Assembly: GCA_002424525.1 (NCBI GenBank)
Contig: DIKJ01000160.1
Location: 1-6,978 of the forward strand
DNA from: Bacteroidales bacterium UBA5621
GTDB lineage: Bacteria > Bacteroidota > Bacteroidia > Bacteroidales > VadinHA17
DNA: 6,978 bases
Reading direction: 5' to 3'
Part shown: positions 6,408 to 6,978 of the stretch, piece by piece
How the letters are laid out: each line of letters starts with the position of its first letter
Numbering within the stretch: position 1 is the stretch's first letter
The notes under the pieces: model-generated
Databases searched by the model: none
What the model was told of the DNA's origin: nothing
What the model saw: the letters and a program-made list of their open reading frames with translations, nothing else
Position numbers and translations under genes: made by a program

Positions 6408-6447
6408 TACATGCATAACCGGTACCCGTTACCCAACGAAAAGCATT

Positions 6448-6978
6448 ATGGCCAGCCTGATCCCCGGATACGAATACGACATCTTCATCAGCTACCGCCA
6501 GAAGGACAACCTGCCTTCGCTTAGCTCCGGCCGGCCGGCAAGTAACGATGGCTGGGTGACGGAGTTTGTCGATAACCTTAAGAAGGAACTTGAAGCAACC
6601 TTTAAGGAAAGTGTTTCGGTTTATTTTGACGAGAATCCGCACGACCGCCTGCAGGAAACACACCATGTAAGCAAAAGCCTGGAAGGCAAACTGAAATGCG
6701 TGATATTCATCCCCATCCTTTCGCAAACTTATTGCGATCCGAACAGCTATGCATGGCAATTTGAATTCCTGCCATTTATCAGATTGACCGGAGAAGACCG
6801 CTATGGCAGGGAGATAAAACTCAGGAGCGGCAACTATGCCGGCAGGATCCTTCCCATACGCATACATGACCTTGAGCCGGAAGACATTGAACTGTTTCAG
6901 AAAGAAACCGGAAGCGTGCTGCGGGCCATGGATTTTGTGTTCAAAACCGCCACATGCCTTTATGCTGGCCTCATGATT
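6448..6978 (+). CDS. TIR-domain protein, N-terminal part (3' end outside window)
   Basis: An open frame of 177 codons runs off the right edge. The N-terminus is a TIR domain: YEYDIFISYRQKD (8-20) is the first strand and box 1; SVYFDENPHD (57-66) is the second strand region; KCVIFIPILSQTYCDP (83-98) is the fourth strand; and AWQFEF (102-107) carries Glu106 where TIR NADases have the catalytic Glu after a Trp-containing helix start. ILPIRIHDL (134-142) is the last strand. TIR domains cleave NAD+ or make cyclic ADP-ribose-type signals in bacterial immunity, or act as adaptors. I recall many Bacteroidota proteins beginning this way and continuing into TPR, WD40 or other sensor/effector domains, which would lie beyond the window. 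The region at about 22-33 (LPSLSSGRPASN) looks like an extra loop relative to that family. The gene is GC-richer than the preceding one. ATG 6448 is the first plausible start; no in-frame ATG lies just upstream. Confidence 0.88.
   Translation, partial: MASLIPGYEYDIFISYRQKDNLPSLSSGRPASNDGWVTEFVDNLKKELEATFKESVSVYFDENPHDRLQETHHVSKSLEGKLKCVIFIPILSQTYCDPNSYAWQFEFLPFIRLTGEDRYGREIKLRSGNYAGRILPIRIHDLEPEDIELFQKETGSVLRAMDFVFKTATCLYAGLMI

Larger units (their letters stand above)
6110..6447. other. AT-rich non-coding stretch between the acyltransferase and TIR genes
   Basis: These 338 bases hold no convincing gene on either strand. Visible items are a stem-loop followed by a T-rich run (6339-6371), a candidate promoter (6376-6407), a weak bulged hairpin (TTCTTTTAC / GTAAAGAA near 6253-6272), and a short repeated AAACACAA around 6283-6309. 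A minus-strand open frame starting at 6867 extends into it, but is a shadow of the TIR gene. Confidence 0.6.

Noticed and set aside
6373..6867. 164-codon minus-strand open frame
   Set aside because: It is antisense to the TIR coding region, which has clear domain motifs; the frame is open only by chance in GC-richer sequence.

Overview
The window most likely comes from a Bacteroidota (Bacteroidales-like) chromosome. Three things support this: start codons lack clear Shine-Dalgarno sequences; Bacteroidota-type promoter boxes (TTTG followed by TAnnTTTG or close variants) lie upstream of the rightward genes; and the protein set is typical of the group (secreted M28 peptidase with a C-terminal fibronectin-like domain, SLC13/TrkA-C permease, and a TIR protein whose N-terminus resembles a family I recall as common in Bacteroidota). 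No rRNA, tRNA, CRISPR array, transposase or phage gene is visible.

Left part (1-4267), all on the minus strand. Reading in the direction of transcription: an NAD(P)-binding Rossmann protein of the HTATIP2/epimerase type (4267-3572), a secreted M28 zinc peptidase (3494-2124), an SLC13-type permease with two TrkA-C domains (2091-676), and the N-terminal 187 codons of an MscS-type mechanosensitive channel (563-1, running off the window). Peptidase and permease are only 32 bases apart and may be co-transcribed. The permease is the most unusual ordinary gene here. It lacks about 120 residues of the first transport repeat, as if by a clean in-frame deletion, while the second repeat and both regulatory domains are intact. 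The Rossmann gene is bracketed by two related palindromes centred on TGCATGCA; one of them encodes the last ten residues and overlaps the stop codon.

Middle (4268-6109), plus strand. A divergent intergenic region holds one palindrome, a candidate promoter and a perfect 10-bp stem-loop. It leads into a 129-residue, highly charged, LEA/apolipoprotein-like helical protein with an exact 27-residue tandem duplication, then a 365-residue GNAT-fold (BioF2/FemAB-like) acyltransferase candidate preceded by a full-consensus Bacteroidota promoter. Both genes are more AT-rich than the left part.

Right part (6110-6978). A 338-base AT-rich non-coding stretch holds a stem-loop followed by a T-rich run and a candidate promoter. 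It precedes the N-terminal 177 codons of a TIR-domain protein that runs off the right edge. TIR proteins of this kind can be immune NADases, but the effector or sensor part is outside the window, so a defence role is only a possibility.

I see no single pathway joining these genes. The features most worth checking are the internally deleted permease, the palindromes around the Rossmann gene, and the truncated TIR gene with its unusual small insertion.
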